From an uncultured Loktanella sp. (GTDB taxonomy: Bacteria; Pseudomonadota; Alphaproteobacteria; Rhodobacterales; Rhodobacteraceae): a DNA stretch of 22,963 nt. Shown in pieces: positions 14,800 to 22,613 of the stretch (its first letter is position 1; each line of letters begins with the position of its first letter). The position numbers and the translations under genes are program-made. Under the pieces are notes generated by a model that saw nothing but the letters and a program-made list of their open reading frames with translations, searched no databases and was not told where the DNA came from. The DNA is taken from assembly GCA_913061335.1 (NCBI GenBank), contig CAJXTP010000015.1:1-22963 (forward strand), written 5' to 3'.

Positions 14800-15771
14800 A
14801 TGTATTTAGGAAAACTGATTGGTTCTGCAGTTGTCGCGTCGGCGCTGATGTTCTCGGCTGCGAATGCAGAGGAATGGCGTTTGGGCCACGTGCTGCCACC
14901 AAGCCATCCGACCAACATCGCTCTGGAAGCTGCAGCGGCAGAAATTCTGGCGCAAACCGACGGCCGGATCGACATCAAAGTCTTCCCAGCCGGTCAAATT
15001 GGTGGCGCCAAAGAAGTGCTCACCGGGATGACCGTTGGGACACACCAGATGGCGTTTGATGGCGCAGGTATCTTGAGCCAGTGGAACGCGCGTGCAGGTG
15101 TTTTTGAAGCGCCGTTTCTGGCCGCAGACTTTGCGCATCTTGATCGCATGACTGCAAGCCCAGCCGGGCAGGAGATTTTTGACGAATTGCTGAACGATCA
15201 CGGCTACCGCGTTTTGGATGTTTGGTATTACGGCACACGTCACCTGACCAACAACCGGGGCCCGGTTAATTCTGTCGCTGACATGGCTGGCCTGAAGGTA
15301 CGTGTTCCTGAAGTTGCCCTTAGCCTTGCATTCGCCAAGGCGCTCGGCGCGTCGCCAACTCCGATGGCATTTTCGGAATTGTATCTTGGTTTGCAAACGG
15401 GTGTGGTTGATGGACAAGAAAACCCGTTGCCCACTATCGACGCCGCCAAGTTCTATGAAGTTCAGGATCATCTGGCTCTGACGGGGCATTTGGTGCAGTT
15501 TGTAGCGCCAATCGTATCAGAAGCCGCGTGGTCTGCAGCTTCTGAAGCTGATCGCGCCGTGGTTCTTGACGTCTTCTCATCTGTTGGCGATGCCTACAAT
15601 CAAAGCATTGTGGACGTCGAAGCAGGCCTGGTTGCAGCGCTTGAAGCTGCGGGCATGCAGGTTACACGTCCGGACCGCGCAGAAATGGCGGCTTCGATGG
15701 CCCCTCTCTACGCTGAATTTGACAGTGTCTGGGGCGCCGGAACCTACGACGCAATGGCCGCAGTCGAGTAG
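14800..15771 (+). CDS. dctP: TRAP transporter substrate-binding protein DctP (module 2)
   Basis: Periplasmic receptor for an organic acid. 323 residues with a signal peptide (hydrophobic core about residues 6-20, likely cut after ANA, 23|24). It is a textbook DctP: LGHVLPPSHPTN at the mature N-terminus, then VFPAGQIGGAKEVLTGMTVGTHQMAF, YYGTRHLTNNRGPV with Arg147, and the clamp segment LKVRVPE with Arg168, followed by MAFSELYLGLQTGVVDGQENPL. The intact Arg-Val-Pro clamp indicates a carboxylate ligand such as an aldonate. It differs throughout from the module 1 DctP, so the two systems probably import different acids. GGGAGG lies 8 bases before the start. Confidence 0.95.
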   Translation: MYLGKLIGSAVVASALMFSAANAEEWRLGHVLPPSHPTNIALEAAAAEILAQTDGRIDIKVFPAGQIGGAKEVLTGMTVGTHQMAFDGAGILSQWNARAGVFEAPFLAADFAHLDRMTASPAGQEIFDELLNDHGYRVLDVWYYGTRHLTNNRGPVNSVADMAGLKVRVPEVALSLAFAKALGASPTPMAFSELYLGLQTGVVDGQENPLPTIDAAKFYEVQDHLALTGHLVQFVAPIVSEAAWSAASEADRAVVLDVFSSVGDAYNQSIVDVEAGLVAALEAAGMQVTRPDRAEMAASMAPLYAEFDSVWGAGTYDAMAAVE

Positions 15772-15782
15772 TACGAAGATAA

Positions 15783-15814
15783 GAGCGGTCGGCACCTTTA
15801 GGCGTCGACTGCTC
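15783..15814 (+). promoter_or_regulatory. Hairpin between dctP and dctQ (module 2)
   Basis: GAGCGGTCG (15783-15791) pairs with CGACTGCTC (15806-15814) with one G-U wobble and a 14-base loop. No T-tract follows. It is the positional counterpart of the module 1 hairpin and probably stabilises dctP mRNA or attenuates downstream genes. Confidence 0.6.
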
Positions 15815-15835
15815 AACATTGCGTAGGGGGGAAAT

Positions 15836-16318
15836 ATGAAGTTCGTTCACAAAGCCGAAGAGGCGCTTCTGGTAACTTTGTTTCTAGTCGCAGTTGTTGT
15901 TCTTACCGCTCAAATCCTAAGTCGGTATGTTTTGCCTTACCCGCTGCCTTGGACCGAAGAGCTTGCTCGGTTCCTGTTTCTCTGGATTGTGTTCTTGGGA
16001 GCTGCCTACATCACGCGTAACAACGGCCATATCGCAATCAACTTTTTGGTCAATTACCTGCCCGACAACATTCGACTGGCCGTATTTGTCGTAATGCAGA
16101 TGATCATCATGTTTTTCTTGGTCGTCGTTGTATGGGCCGGTGTGGATCTGGTGGGGAAGGTCTGGAACCTACCGACCATCGCGTTGGGTATCAGTTCCGC
16201 ATGGGAATATTCAGCCGTTCCGGTCGCCTGCACGCTGATGGCGCTGCGTATCTTCTTTAACACCATTCATGTTCTGAGGTTCGGACTTCCTGAAGCCTCA
16301 GAAGCTTCATTGTTATAA
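15836..16318 (+). CDS. dctQ: TRAP transporter small membrane subunit DctQ (module 2)
   Basis: 160 residues with four hydrophobic segments (about 9-33, 45-62, 80-105, 123-145). The DctQ signature PWTEELARFLFLWIVFLGAA between helices 1 and 2 is intact, as is NGHIAINFL after it. It pairs with the following DctM. The ribosome binding site is GGGGGG a few bases upstream. There are 64 bases to dctP and 10 to dctM. Confidence 0.94.
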   Translation: MKFVHKAEEALLVTLFLVAVVVLTAQILSRYVLPYPLPWTEELARFLFLWIVFLGAAYITRNNGHIAINFLVNYLPDNIRLAVFVVMQMIIMFFLVVVVWAGVDLVGKVWNLPTIALGISSAWEYSAVPVACTLMALRIFFNTIHVLRFGLPEASEASLL

Positions 16319-16328
16319 GGATTTCCCA

Positions 16329-17612
16329 ATGGGACCGATGATCGTCATATGGATGGCCCTTCTGCTTTTGGGAATGTCAGTTGCATTCACTTTGGGTGCA
16401 TCGGCGCTGGTTCAATTGTGGCTTGATGGTACGCCGATGGCGGTGATCGCCCAGCGAATGACAAAGTCGATTTCGGACTCATTTCCTTTGCTGGCCGTTC
16501 CGTTTTTCATCTTTGCCGGGAACCTGATGAACACCGGCGGGATCACCGAACGTGTCTTTTCGTTTGCCCGTGTTCTTGTCGGGCATTTCCGGGGTGGGCT
16601 TGCCCACGTCAATGTCGTCGCCTCGATCATATTTTCTGGCATGTCAGGTTCGGCGTTGGCAGATGCCGGCGGGTTGGGTAATATGGAAATCAAAGCCATG
16701 CGTGATGCAGGCTATGATGACGGTTTTGCCGGAGCGGTAACAGTTTCGTCTTCAACAATTGGCCCGCTTATCCCGCCGTCTATCCCAATGGTGATTTACG
16801 GTGTCCTGGGGGATGTGTCGATTGGCCGGATGTTTATCGGTGGTGTCGTGCCGGGGTTTCTGACTGCTGGTTCTCTGATGGTTCTGATCGGCTATTACGC
16901 GCATAAACGGTCATATCCCAAAGATGATAAGCCAACTTTGAAAGAAATTGTCACCAAGTTTGGCCGCGCAATTTTTCCCTTGTTTACACCTGCCATCATC
17001 ATTGCCGGAATTGCATTCGGCGTCTTCTCACCTACCGAAGCTGCTGTTGGTGCATCTCTTTACGCTATGTTTTTGTCGATGGTTGTGTATCGATCCATCG
17101 GCTTGAAAGAATTGCGGGATGTGGTCCTTGACACCATAAGAACGACTGCAATGGTATTGTTTATCGTCGCGACAGCGAGCGTTTTTGCCTGGGTTCTTGC
17201 TGCACATGAAGCACCAAAACATCTATCCGAATGGCTGTTGTCGCTTACAGATAATCCTTTGTACTTGCTGCTGATTATCAACTTGTGCCTGTTTGTTGCC
17301 GGATTTTTTATTGAAGGTTTGGCTATCATGATCCTTGCAGTACCGGCCTTGGCTCCTACCATAGCAGCTGCGGGCATTGATCCGGTGCACTTTGGCGTTG
17401 TTTTCATTTTCAATCTGATGATTGGTCTGATGACGCCGCCAATGGGTATCGGCATTTTTGTGGTCTCGGGCGTATCAGGGATTCCGTTTGAAAAGCTGAC
17501 GCGAGCAACTCTACCCTTCCTTGTTCCGCTTATTGTTGTCCTCCTATTGTTGATCTTATTCCCCCCATTGGTGACGGGGTTACCAGATTATCTCCTTGGG
17601 GTGAGGAGATGA
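16329..17612 (+). CDS. dctM: TRAP transporter large permease subunit DctM (module 2)
   Basis: 427 residues, polytopic. The family signatures are PFFIFAGNLMNTGGITERVF (about 58-77), IIFSGMSGSALADAGGLGNME (about 99-119), SSTIGPLIPPSIPMVIYG (about 141-158), FSPTEAAVGA, and the second-half NLMIGLMTPPMGIGIFV (about 361-377). It closely follows the common C4-dicarboxylate/sugar-acid DctM pattern. AAGGA lies 7 bases upstream of the start. A 121-base gap to the RraA-like gene has no clear terminator, so read-through is likely. Confidence 0.95.
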   Translation: MGPMIVIWMALLLLGMSVAFTLGASALVQLWLDGTPMAVIAQRMTKSISDSFPLLAVPFFIFAGNLMNTGGITERVFSFARVLVGHFRGGLAHVNVVASIIFSGMSGSALADAGGLGNMEIKAMRDAGYDDGFAGAVTVSSSTIGPLIPPSIPMVIYGVLGDVSIGRMFIGGVVPGFLTAGSLMVLIGYYAHKRSYPKDDKPTLKEIVTKFGRAIFPLFTPAIIIAGIAFGVFSPTEAAVGASLYAMFLSMVVYRSIGLKELRDVVLDTIRTTAMVLFIVATASVFAWVLAAHEAPKHLSEWLLSLTDNPLYLLLIINLCLFVAGFFIEGLAIMILAVPALAPTIAAAGIDPVHFGVVFIFNLMIGLMTPPMGIGIFVVSGVSGIPFEKLTRATLPFLVPLIVVLLLLILFPPLVTGLPDYLLGVRR

Positions 17613-17733
17613 AATTTAACGTTAAGAATTCTCATGAAATCCGATTTGGCCAACGTCAATCGTATAATTCATGTCAACACAGTGTCCGGGCCGAAGGCTA
17701 CAACAGGGCAATAATTGATGAGGTATGTTCACC

Positions 17734-18384
17734 ATGACGGATAATCGGATCGCGCCACTCAAGGGCTGCTACACGGGTGTCGTGCACGATGTGCTGCGCG
17801 CGATGGGACGTAAGAACTTTACGCTTCCCCCGCGGGTTACACCGTTACAACCTGATATGACGCTATGCGGTCCTGCATGGACAATTGACGGCCGCGTTGA
17901 TGAGACCGCAGATGCGCATGAGACATTGCTGGCGTGGACTGGTCTGCTGTCGAAATGCCCCGAAGGCCACATCTGGACGGCGCAGCCGCATACGCATCAG
18001 ATCGCTCAGATGGGCGAATTGTCTGCTGAAACACTACATCGTAAGGGCGTTCTCGGATGTGTGTTAGACGGCGGGTTACGGGATGCAAATTTCATTCTGG
18101 AGTTGGGGTTCCCTTGCTGGCGAACGCATCATACGCCACGCGATATTGTAGGGTTCTGGCTGCCAAAACAGACCGACATTGATATCATGATTGGCGAGGT
18201 TTTGATCCGGCCGGGCGACTGGCTGCATGGTGATCGTGATGGGATGGTCTGCATTCCACAAGAAATCCTTGATGACGTTCTCGAAAAAAGCCAGATCGCA
18301 ATGGAGACCGAGAGCAAGGTTCGCACTGCTATTTTGGACGGGATGGACCCGCAAGAGGCCTATTTGAAATGGGGCAAATTTTAG
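17734..18384 (+). CDS. RraA-family protein (HMG/CHA aldolase-like)
   Basis: 216 residues. The family fold covers aldolases/decarboxylases of 4-hydroxy-4-methyl-2-ketoglutarate type and the RNase E regulator RraA. Visible landmarks are GELSAETLHRKGVLGC leading to the metal/substrate motif LDGGLRD (Asp112, Arg116, Asp117), and the C-terminal GDWLHGDRDGMVCIP (about 161-174). With the catalytic Arg-Asp pair kept and sugar-acid genes around it, an enzymatic role (retro-aldol or oxaloacetate/keto-acid decarboxylation) is more likely than RNase control. ATG 17734 has GAGG 11 bases upstream; ATG 17725 in frame is too close to it. The substrate is unknown. Confidence 0.85.
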   Translation: MTDNRIAPLKGCYTGVVHDVLRAMGRKNFTLPPRVTPLQPDMTLCGPAWTIDGRVDETADAHETLLAWTGLLSKCPEGHIWTAQPHTHQIAQMGELSAETLHRKGVLGCVLDGGLRDANFILELGFPCWRTHHTPRDIVGFWLPKQTDIDIMIGEVLIRPGDWLHGDRDGMVCIPQEILDDVLEKSQIAMETESKVRTAILDGMDPQEAYLKWGKF

Positions 18385-18386
18385 GG

Positions 18387-19499
18387 ATGAAAATCACCGG
18401 CCTAGATATCCGCTGCTGTCGCTACGACGATGCTATCATCGCCGGTGGAAAAATGCGCGATGGCCAGCCGCTAGATGGCATGGAATTCCTTGTTTACACC
18501 CTGCGCACCGACGACGGGCAATCCGCGTCGATGTTCGGGTTTGCCGGACGCTCGGCCCTTGGGGCGGGGCATCTGGCGGCGTCATCGCTGCGTCCGTTTC
18601 TGATGGGGCGCAACGCGCTGGACCGCGAGGCGATCTGGCACGACTGGCGCACTGCGGATCGCTGGTGGCACCATCTGCCGATTTATTCTTATGGCCCCGT
18701 TGATTGCTGCCTTTGGCTCTTGGGCGCACAGGCTGCCAACCAACCTTTGTGGCGCTATATCGGCGGCGCGAATGCACAGGTTCCAGTTTATGCTTCCTCG
18801 CTTGTGCTGGATGATGCGGATGCTTACGCCACCGAGGCGCGGGCGGTTCAGGGCGCGGGCATGAAGGCCTATAAAATCCATCCCCCCGGTCAGTCCTTGG
18901 ACGAAGATATCGAAATCCATCGTGCTGTGCGCGACGCTGTTGGCCCCGACTTTACGCTCATGTCCGATCCTGTTGCGCCCTACACGCTGGAACAGGCCGT
19001 GCGGTTCGGGCGCGCACTGGAAGCGATGAATTACGCATGGCTTGAAGAGCCACTACCGGACGAAAATTTCAGTGCTCTCAAGGAATTGACCCGCGTGTTG
19101 GATATCCCTGTCGTCGGCACCGAGGTTCTGGCCAAACACCCCTACTCTGTTGCCGAATGTATCGCCCAACGTGTCACGGACGCGGTGCGCGCTGATGTGT
19201 CTTGGACGGGTGGCATCACAGGAGCGCTAAAAACCGCGCGGCTGGCCGAGGCCTTTCATATGAACTGCGAACTGCACACAACAATTTTCCACCCATTGGA
19301 AATGGTGAACCTGCATCTGTGCGGGGCCGTCAAGAATAACAGCTATTTCGAAGTGCTTTGGCCGATGGAGACCTTTCAGTTCGGACTGGATCGTCCGCTT
19401 CCGATCAAGGACGGCATTGCAACCCTTCCTACCGAACCCGGGTTAGGTGCGGTGCTGGATTGGGATTTCATTGACAATTGCACGCAAGCGGAGGTTTGA
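18387..19499 (+). CDS. Mandelate racemase-type acid-sugar dehydratase (enolase superfamily)
   Basis: 370 residues. Metal ligands are Asp194 (LMSDPVAPY), Glu220 (WLEEPLPDE) and Glu246 (VGTEVLA). The mandelate-racemase dyad is complete: Asp270 before the Gly-Gly of VSWTGGITG and His297 (CELHTT). The second-strand motif is K-x-H (Lys163-Ile-His165, AYKIHPPG), as in some acid-sugar dehydratases, rather than K-x-K. Expected reaction: dehydration of an aldonate to a 2-keto-3-deoxy acid. It starts two bases after the RraA-like stop; ATG 18369, overlapping that gene and with GAGG 10 bases upstream, is an alternative that adds 6 residues. The specific sugar acid cannot be read off. Confidence 0.9.
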   Translation: MKITGLDIRCCRYDDAIIAGGKMRDGQPLDGMEFLVYTLRTDDGQSASMFGFAGRSALGAGHLAASSLRPFLMGRNALDREAIWHDWRTADRWWHHLPIYSYGPVDCCLWLLGAQAANQPLWRYIGGANAQVPVYASSLVLDDADAYATEARAVQGAGMKAYKIHPPGQSLDEDIEIHRAVRDAVGPDFTLMSDPVAPYTLEQAVRFGRALEAMNYAWLEEPLPDENFSALKELTRVLDIPVVGTEVLAKHPYSVAECIAQRVTDAVRADVSWTGGITGALKTARLAEAFHMNCELHTTIFHPLEMVNLHLCGAVKNNSYFEVLWPMETFQFGLDRPLPIKDGIATLPTEPGLGAVLDWDFIDNCTQAEV

Positions 19500-19502
19500 G
19501 CG

Positions 19503-19814
19503 ATGGCTGAACACACCGATAACAGGTTAATTATCCTATCGCCCGACGACACGATCGGCGTTGCGCGTTGTGGCATCGAACAGGGCGAAGATGTGGTTCT
19601 GGCCGGACAATCCGTGCAATTGGCAACGGCCGTGAGCATGGGGCACAAACTTGCGCTGCGCCCGATGGCAATGGGCGATAAGGTGTTGAAATACGGCGTG
19701 TCTATTGGGTCCGCCACGGCGGCAATCGCGGTCGGCGATCACGTGCATCTGCACAATATGAAAAGCGACTACACGCCGACCTACGCGCTGACCAAAGATG
19801 GGAAAATCGCATGA
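19503..19814 (+). CDS. UxaA-family dehydratase, small (SAF-domain) subunit
   Basis: 103 residues corresponding to the N-terminal SAF domain of altronate/galactarate-type dehydratases. The segment LRPMAMGDKVLKYGVSIGSA followed by GDHVHLHNM holds the usual pattern. In UxaA and GarD this domain is fused to the catalytic part; here it is a separate gene whose stop overlaps the next start (ATGA), so the two should form one enzyme. Split forms are also known for (R)-sulfolactate sulfo-lyase (SuyAB), so the split alone does not set the substrate. GGAGG lies 9-10 bases upstream, inside the end of the preceding gene. Confidence 0.88.
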   Translation: MAEHTDNRLIILSPDDTIGVARCGIEQGEDVVLAGQSVQLATAVSMGHKLALRPMAMGDKVLKYGVSIGSATAAIAVGDHVHLHNMKSDYTPTYALTKDGKIA

Positions 19815-21001
19815 CTATGCAAGGCTATCTGCGCGCCGACGGGCGCAAGGGCATTCGTAATGTGGTCGCCGTGGCCTATTTGGTGGAATGCGCCCACCAC
19901 GTCGCCCGCGAGATCACTTATCCGCATCGCGACAACGCTCATGTCATTGGTTTCCCCGGGTGTTTTCCGAATGAATACGCGCAGAAAATGATGGAGCGAC
20001 TTTGCACCCATCCCAATGTGGGTGCTGTGTTGCTGGTGTCGCTTGGGTGTGAAAGCTTTAACCGCGTTAAGCTGGAAAATGTGGTGCGCGACAGCGGGCG
20101 GGCGGTTGAAACCCTCGTCATTCAACGCACAGGCGGCACGCGTAGCGCAATCGCCAAGGGGCAGGCATTTGTCGCCAAGGCGGTGGAGACGCTGGCGCAA
20201 GTCAAACCTGTTCCCATGGAGGTGTCCGAGCTGGTTATCGGAACCGTCTGTGGCGGGTCGGATGGCACAAGCGGGATATCGGGAAACCCGGCAACCGGCC
20301 GTGCGTTTGACCGGCTTGTGGCCGAAGGGGCCGCTTGTATCTTTGAGGAAACCGGCGAATTGATTGGCTGTGAAGACATTATGGCTGCCCGAGCTGCAAC
20401 GCCAGATCTGGCGATTGAGCTACGCCAATCAATTGATAAAGCTGCACAATACTATGCCACACTCGGCTATGGCAGCTTTGCCGCGGGCAATGCGGATGGC
20501 GGGCTTTCGACGATCGAGGAGAAGTCGATGGGTGCCTACGCCAAATCGGGCGGTTCCGAAATTTCAGGACTGATCAAGCCGGGGGACATCCCGCCCAAGG
20601 GCGGGCTTTATCTGATGGATGTTGTTCCTGATGGGCCGGTTCGGTTTGGGTTCCCCAATATTACGGACAATGCCGAGATCGTCGAGATGATGGCCTCGGG
20701 TGCCCACATGACGATCTTTGTAACCGGACGTGGATCGGTTGTCGGTTCCGCTTTGGCACCGGTGATCAAGGTGGCCGCAAACCCCGAAATGTACGCGCGC
20801 CTACACGAAGATATGGATGTGAACGCGGGCCGCATAATGGACGGCACTGCAACGCTCGATGATGTTGGGGCAGAGATTTATGCGCAGGTTGTGGCGGCCG
20901 CAAGCGGAAGCCAGACCAAATCTGAAAGCCTCGGACACCACGAATTTATTCTGACCTACAAAAGCTTTGAGCCAATTGGCCCGGCCTGTCTGCCAGCATG
21001 A
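19811..21001 (+). CDS. UxaA-family dehydratase, large catalytic subunit
   Basis: 396 residues matching the C-terminal catalytic part of altronate/galactarate dehydratases, which are iron-dependent hydro-lyases. Landmarks are GYLRADGRKGIRNVVAVAYL at the start, SLGCESFN, VIGTVCGGSDGTSGISGNPA (about 138-157), and the C-terminal EFILTYKSFEPIGPACLPA. Expected reaction: dehydration of an aldonate or aldarate to a 2-keto-3-deoxy acid, overlapping in chemistry with the preceding mandelate-racemase-type enzyme. SuyB is the main alternative but is less likely beside a diketo-acid hydrolase. It starts inside the small-subunit stop. Confidence 0.87.
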   Translation: MTMQGYLRADGRKGIRNVVAVAYLVECAHHVAREITYPHRDNAHVIGFPGCFPNEYAQKMMERLCTHPNVGAVLLVSLGCESFNRVKLENVVRDSGRAVETLVIQRTGGTRSAIAKGQAFVAKAVETLAQVKPVPMEVSELVIGTVCGGSDGTSGISGNPATGRAFDRLVAEGAACIFEETGELIGCEDIMAARAATPDLAIELRQSIDKAAQYYATLGYGSFAAGNADGGLSTIEEKSMGAYAKSGGSEISGLIKPGDIPPKGGLYLMDVVPDGPVRFGFPNITDNAEIVEMMASGAHMTIFVTGRGSVVGSALAPVIKVAANPEMYARLHEDMDVNAGRIMDGTATLDDVGAEIYAQVVAAASGSQTKSESLGHHEFILTYKSFEPIGPACLPA

Positions 21002-21014
21002 CAAAGGAAACGAA

Positions 21015-21752
21015 ATGGGACGATTGAACGGAAAAACCTGCCTTGTGACCGCTGCGGGCCAAGGAATTGGGCGCGCCTCGGCTTTGGCGATGCAGGTCGA
21101 AGGTGCGAAAGTTTACGCAACGGACGTGAACGAAACTGCTTTGGAAGAATTGGCCGCTGACGGGCTAGAGACATTTAAACTTGATGTGATGGACCCGGCA
21201 TCAATCGCGCAGGCAGTCGCACATGCGGGGGCTGTGAATGTGCTGTTCAACTGCGCCGGATTTGTCGCCAGCGGCACGATCCTGGAATGTGATGAGGCGC
21301 AATGGACGTTCTCAAATGATCTAAATGTCACAGCGATGTACAGGATGAACCGGGCCTATTTGCCGGGAATGATAGCGCAGGGCGGTGGGTCAATTATCAA
21401 CATGTCATCAGTCGCCTCATCAGTCATCGCAGCGCCCGGCCGCTTTGCATATGGAACAACCAAGGCGGCGGTCATTGGCATGACCAAAGCAATTGCGGCA
21501 GACTTTGTGACCGATGGTATTCGCTGCAATGCGATCTGCCCCGGCACGGTTGAAAGCCCATCGCTGGAGCAGCGTTTGACAGACACCGAGGATTACGAAG
21601 CGGCACGCGCCGCGTTTATTGCCCGCCAGCCATTGGGCCGCATCGGTAAGCCAGAAGAAATAGCCGCACTCGTGGTGTATCTCGCCTCTGATGAATCCGC
21701 CTACACAACAGGTGTTGCCCACGTCATCGACGGTGGCTGGGCCAATACATAA
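21015..21752 (+). CDS. Short-chain dehydrogenase, DHRS6/2-keto-3-deoxy-fuconate dehydrogenase-like
   Basis: 245 residues, classical SDR. The cofactor motif TAAGQGIG lies at 12-19 and Asp37 (YATDVNE) after the second strand indicates NAD+ preference. Other landmarks are NCAG (79-82), Asn104, the catalytic Ser in NMSS, Tyr146 and Lys150 (YGTTK). The order and wording, including INMSSVASSV, IRCNAICPGTVESPSLEQR and YLASDESAYTTG, resemble human BDH2/DHRS6 as I recall it. That subgroup includes bacterial enzymes oxidising 2-keto-3-deoxy-L-fuconate or rhamnonate at C4. With the hydrolase gene 12 bases downstream, that role is likely. An upstream ATG at 20967 lies inside the preceding gene and is rejected. 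Confidence 0.9.
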   Translation: MGRLNGKTCLVTAAGQGIGRASALAMQVEGAKVYATDVNETALEELAADGLETFKLDVMDPASIAQAVAHAGAVNVLFNCAGFVASGTILECDEAQWTFSNDLNVTAMYRMNRAYLPGMIAQGGGSIINMSSVASSVIAAPGRFAYGTTKAAVIGMTKAIAADFVTDGIRCNAICPGTVESPSLEQRLTDTEDYEAARAAFIARQPLGRIGKPEEIAALVVYLASDESAYTTGVAHVIDGGWANT

Positions 21753-21764
21753 GGAAAAAATGAC

Positions 21765-22613
21765 ATGAAACTGCTACGACATGGCGCGATTGGTGCCGAA
21801 AAACCCGGGATGTTGGATGATGATGGCGTGATCCGTGATTTGTCTGGCGTCGTACCTGATATTGCGGGGGCAGTGCTGTCTGACGCTGGCCTGCAGGCCA
21901 TTTGCGACACGGACCCCAGCACCCTGCCTGTCGTGCCCGCCGAGACCCGTCTTGGTCCTTGCGTGGCAGGCACGGGCAAGTTCATCTGCATCGGTCTGAA
22001 CTATGCAGACCATGCCGCAGAAAGTGGCTTGGACGTCCCGCCAGAACCGGTGATGTTCATGAAGGCCACCAGTGCGATCTGTGGTCCAAACGACCCGATC
22101 ATCATCCCCCGTGGTTCTGAAAAGACCGACTGGGAAGTTGAACTGGCGGTGATCATCGGCAAGCGCGCCAAATATGTGTCTGAGGTAGACGCGATGGACT
22201 ATGTCGCGGGCTATGCGATCACCAACGACGTGTCCGAACGGGCGTTCCAGATTGAACGTGCCGGTCAGTGGACCAAAGGCAAAAGCTGCGACAACTATGG
22301 CCAGATCGGCCCGTGGCTGGTGACCCGTGACGACGTTGCAGACCCGCAAGACCTGTCCATGTGGCTCACGGTCAATGGCAAAAAGATGCAGAACGGATCG
22401 ACCAGCACTATGGTTTATGGCGTGGCCCATGTTGTATCTTATCTCAGTCAATTTATGAGCCTGCAACCGGGCGACGTCATCTCGACCGGTACACCACCCG
22501 GTGTTGGCATGGGGCAGACGCCACAACAATACCTACGCCCCGGTGACGTGGTTGAACTGGGTATCGAGGGGCTTGGCAGCCAACGTCAGCTGGTCATCGC
22601 GGATCCAGAGTAA
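21765..22613 (+). CDS. FAH-family 2,4-diketo-3-deoxy-acid hydrolase
   Basis: 282 residues. Cleaves a 2,4-diketo-3-deoxy sugar acid to pyruvate plus a hydroxy acid (lactate if the substrate derives from fuconate or rhamnonate). Landmarks are ICIGLNYADHAAE (74-86), the metal-binding Glu124/Glu126 in DWEVELAVIIGK, the ITNDVSER segment with Asp155, the KGKSCDNYGQIGPWL stretch, and ISTGTPPGVGMG. This is the shorter FAH form used in the diketo-hydrolase pathway and is distinct from the XylX-like FAH protein in module 1. AAGGAAAA precedes the start. Last gene of module 2; no clear rho-independent terminator follows. General acylpyruvate hydrolase activity is the alternative. Confidence 0.9.
   Translation: MKLLRHGAIGAEKPGMLDDDGVIRDLSGVVPDIAGAVLSDAGLQAICDTDPSTLPVVPAETRLGPCVAGTGKFICIGLNYADHAAESGLDVPPEPVMFMKATSAICGPNDPIIIPRGSEKTDWEVELAVIIGKRAKYVSEVDAMDYVAGYAITNDVSERAFQIERAGQWTKGKSCDNYGQIGPWLVTRDDVADPQDLSMWLTVNGKKMQNGSTSTMVYGVAHVVSYLSQFMSLQPGDVISTGTPPGVGMGQTPQQYLRPGDVVELGIEGLGSQRQLVIADPE

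Noticed and set aside
19503..21001. Naming the split dehydratase as sulfolactate lyase SuyAB
   Set aside because: The split layout alone is not diagnostic, and the neighbours are a keto-deoxy-acid dehydrogenase and a diketo-acid hydrolase, not sulfonate genes.
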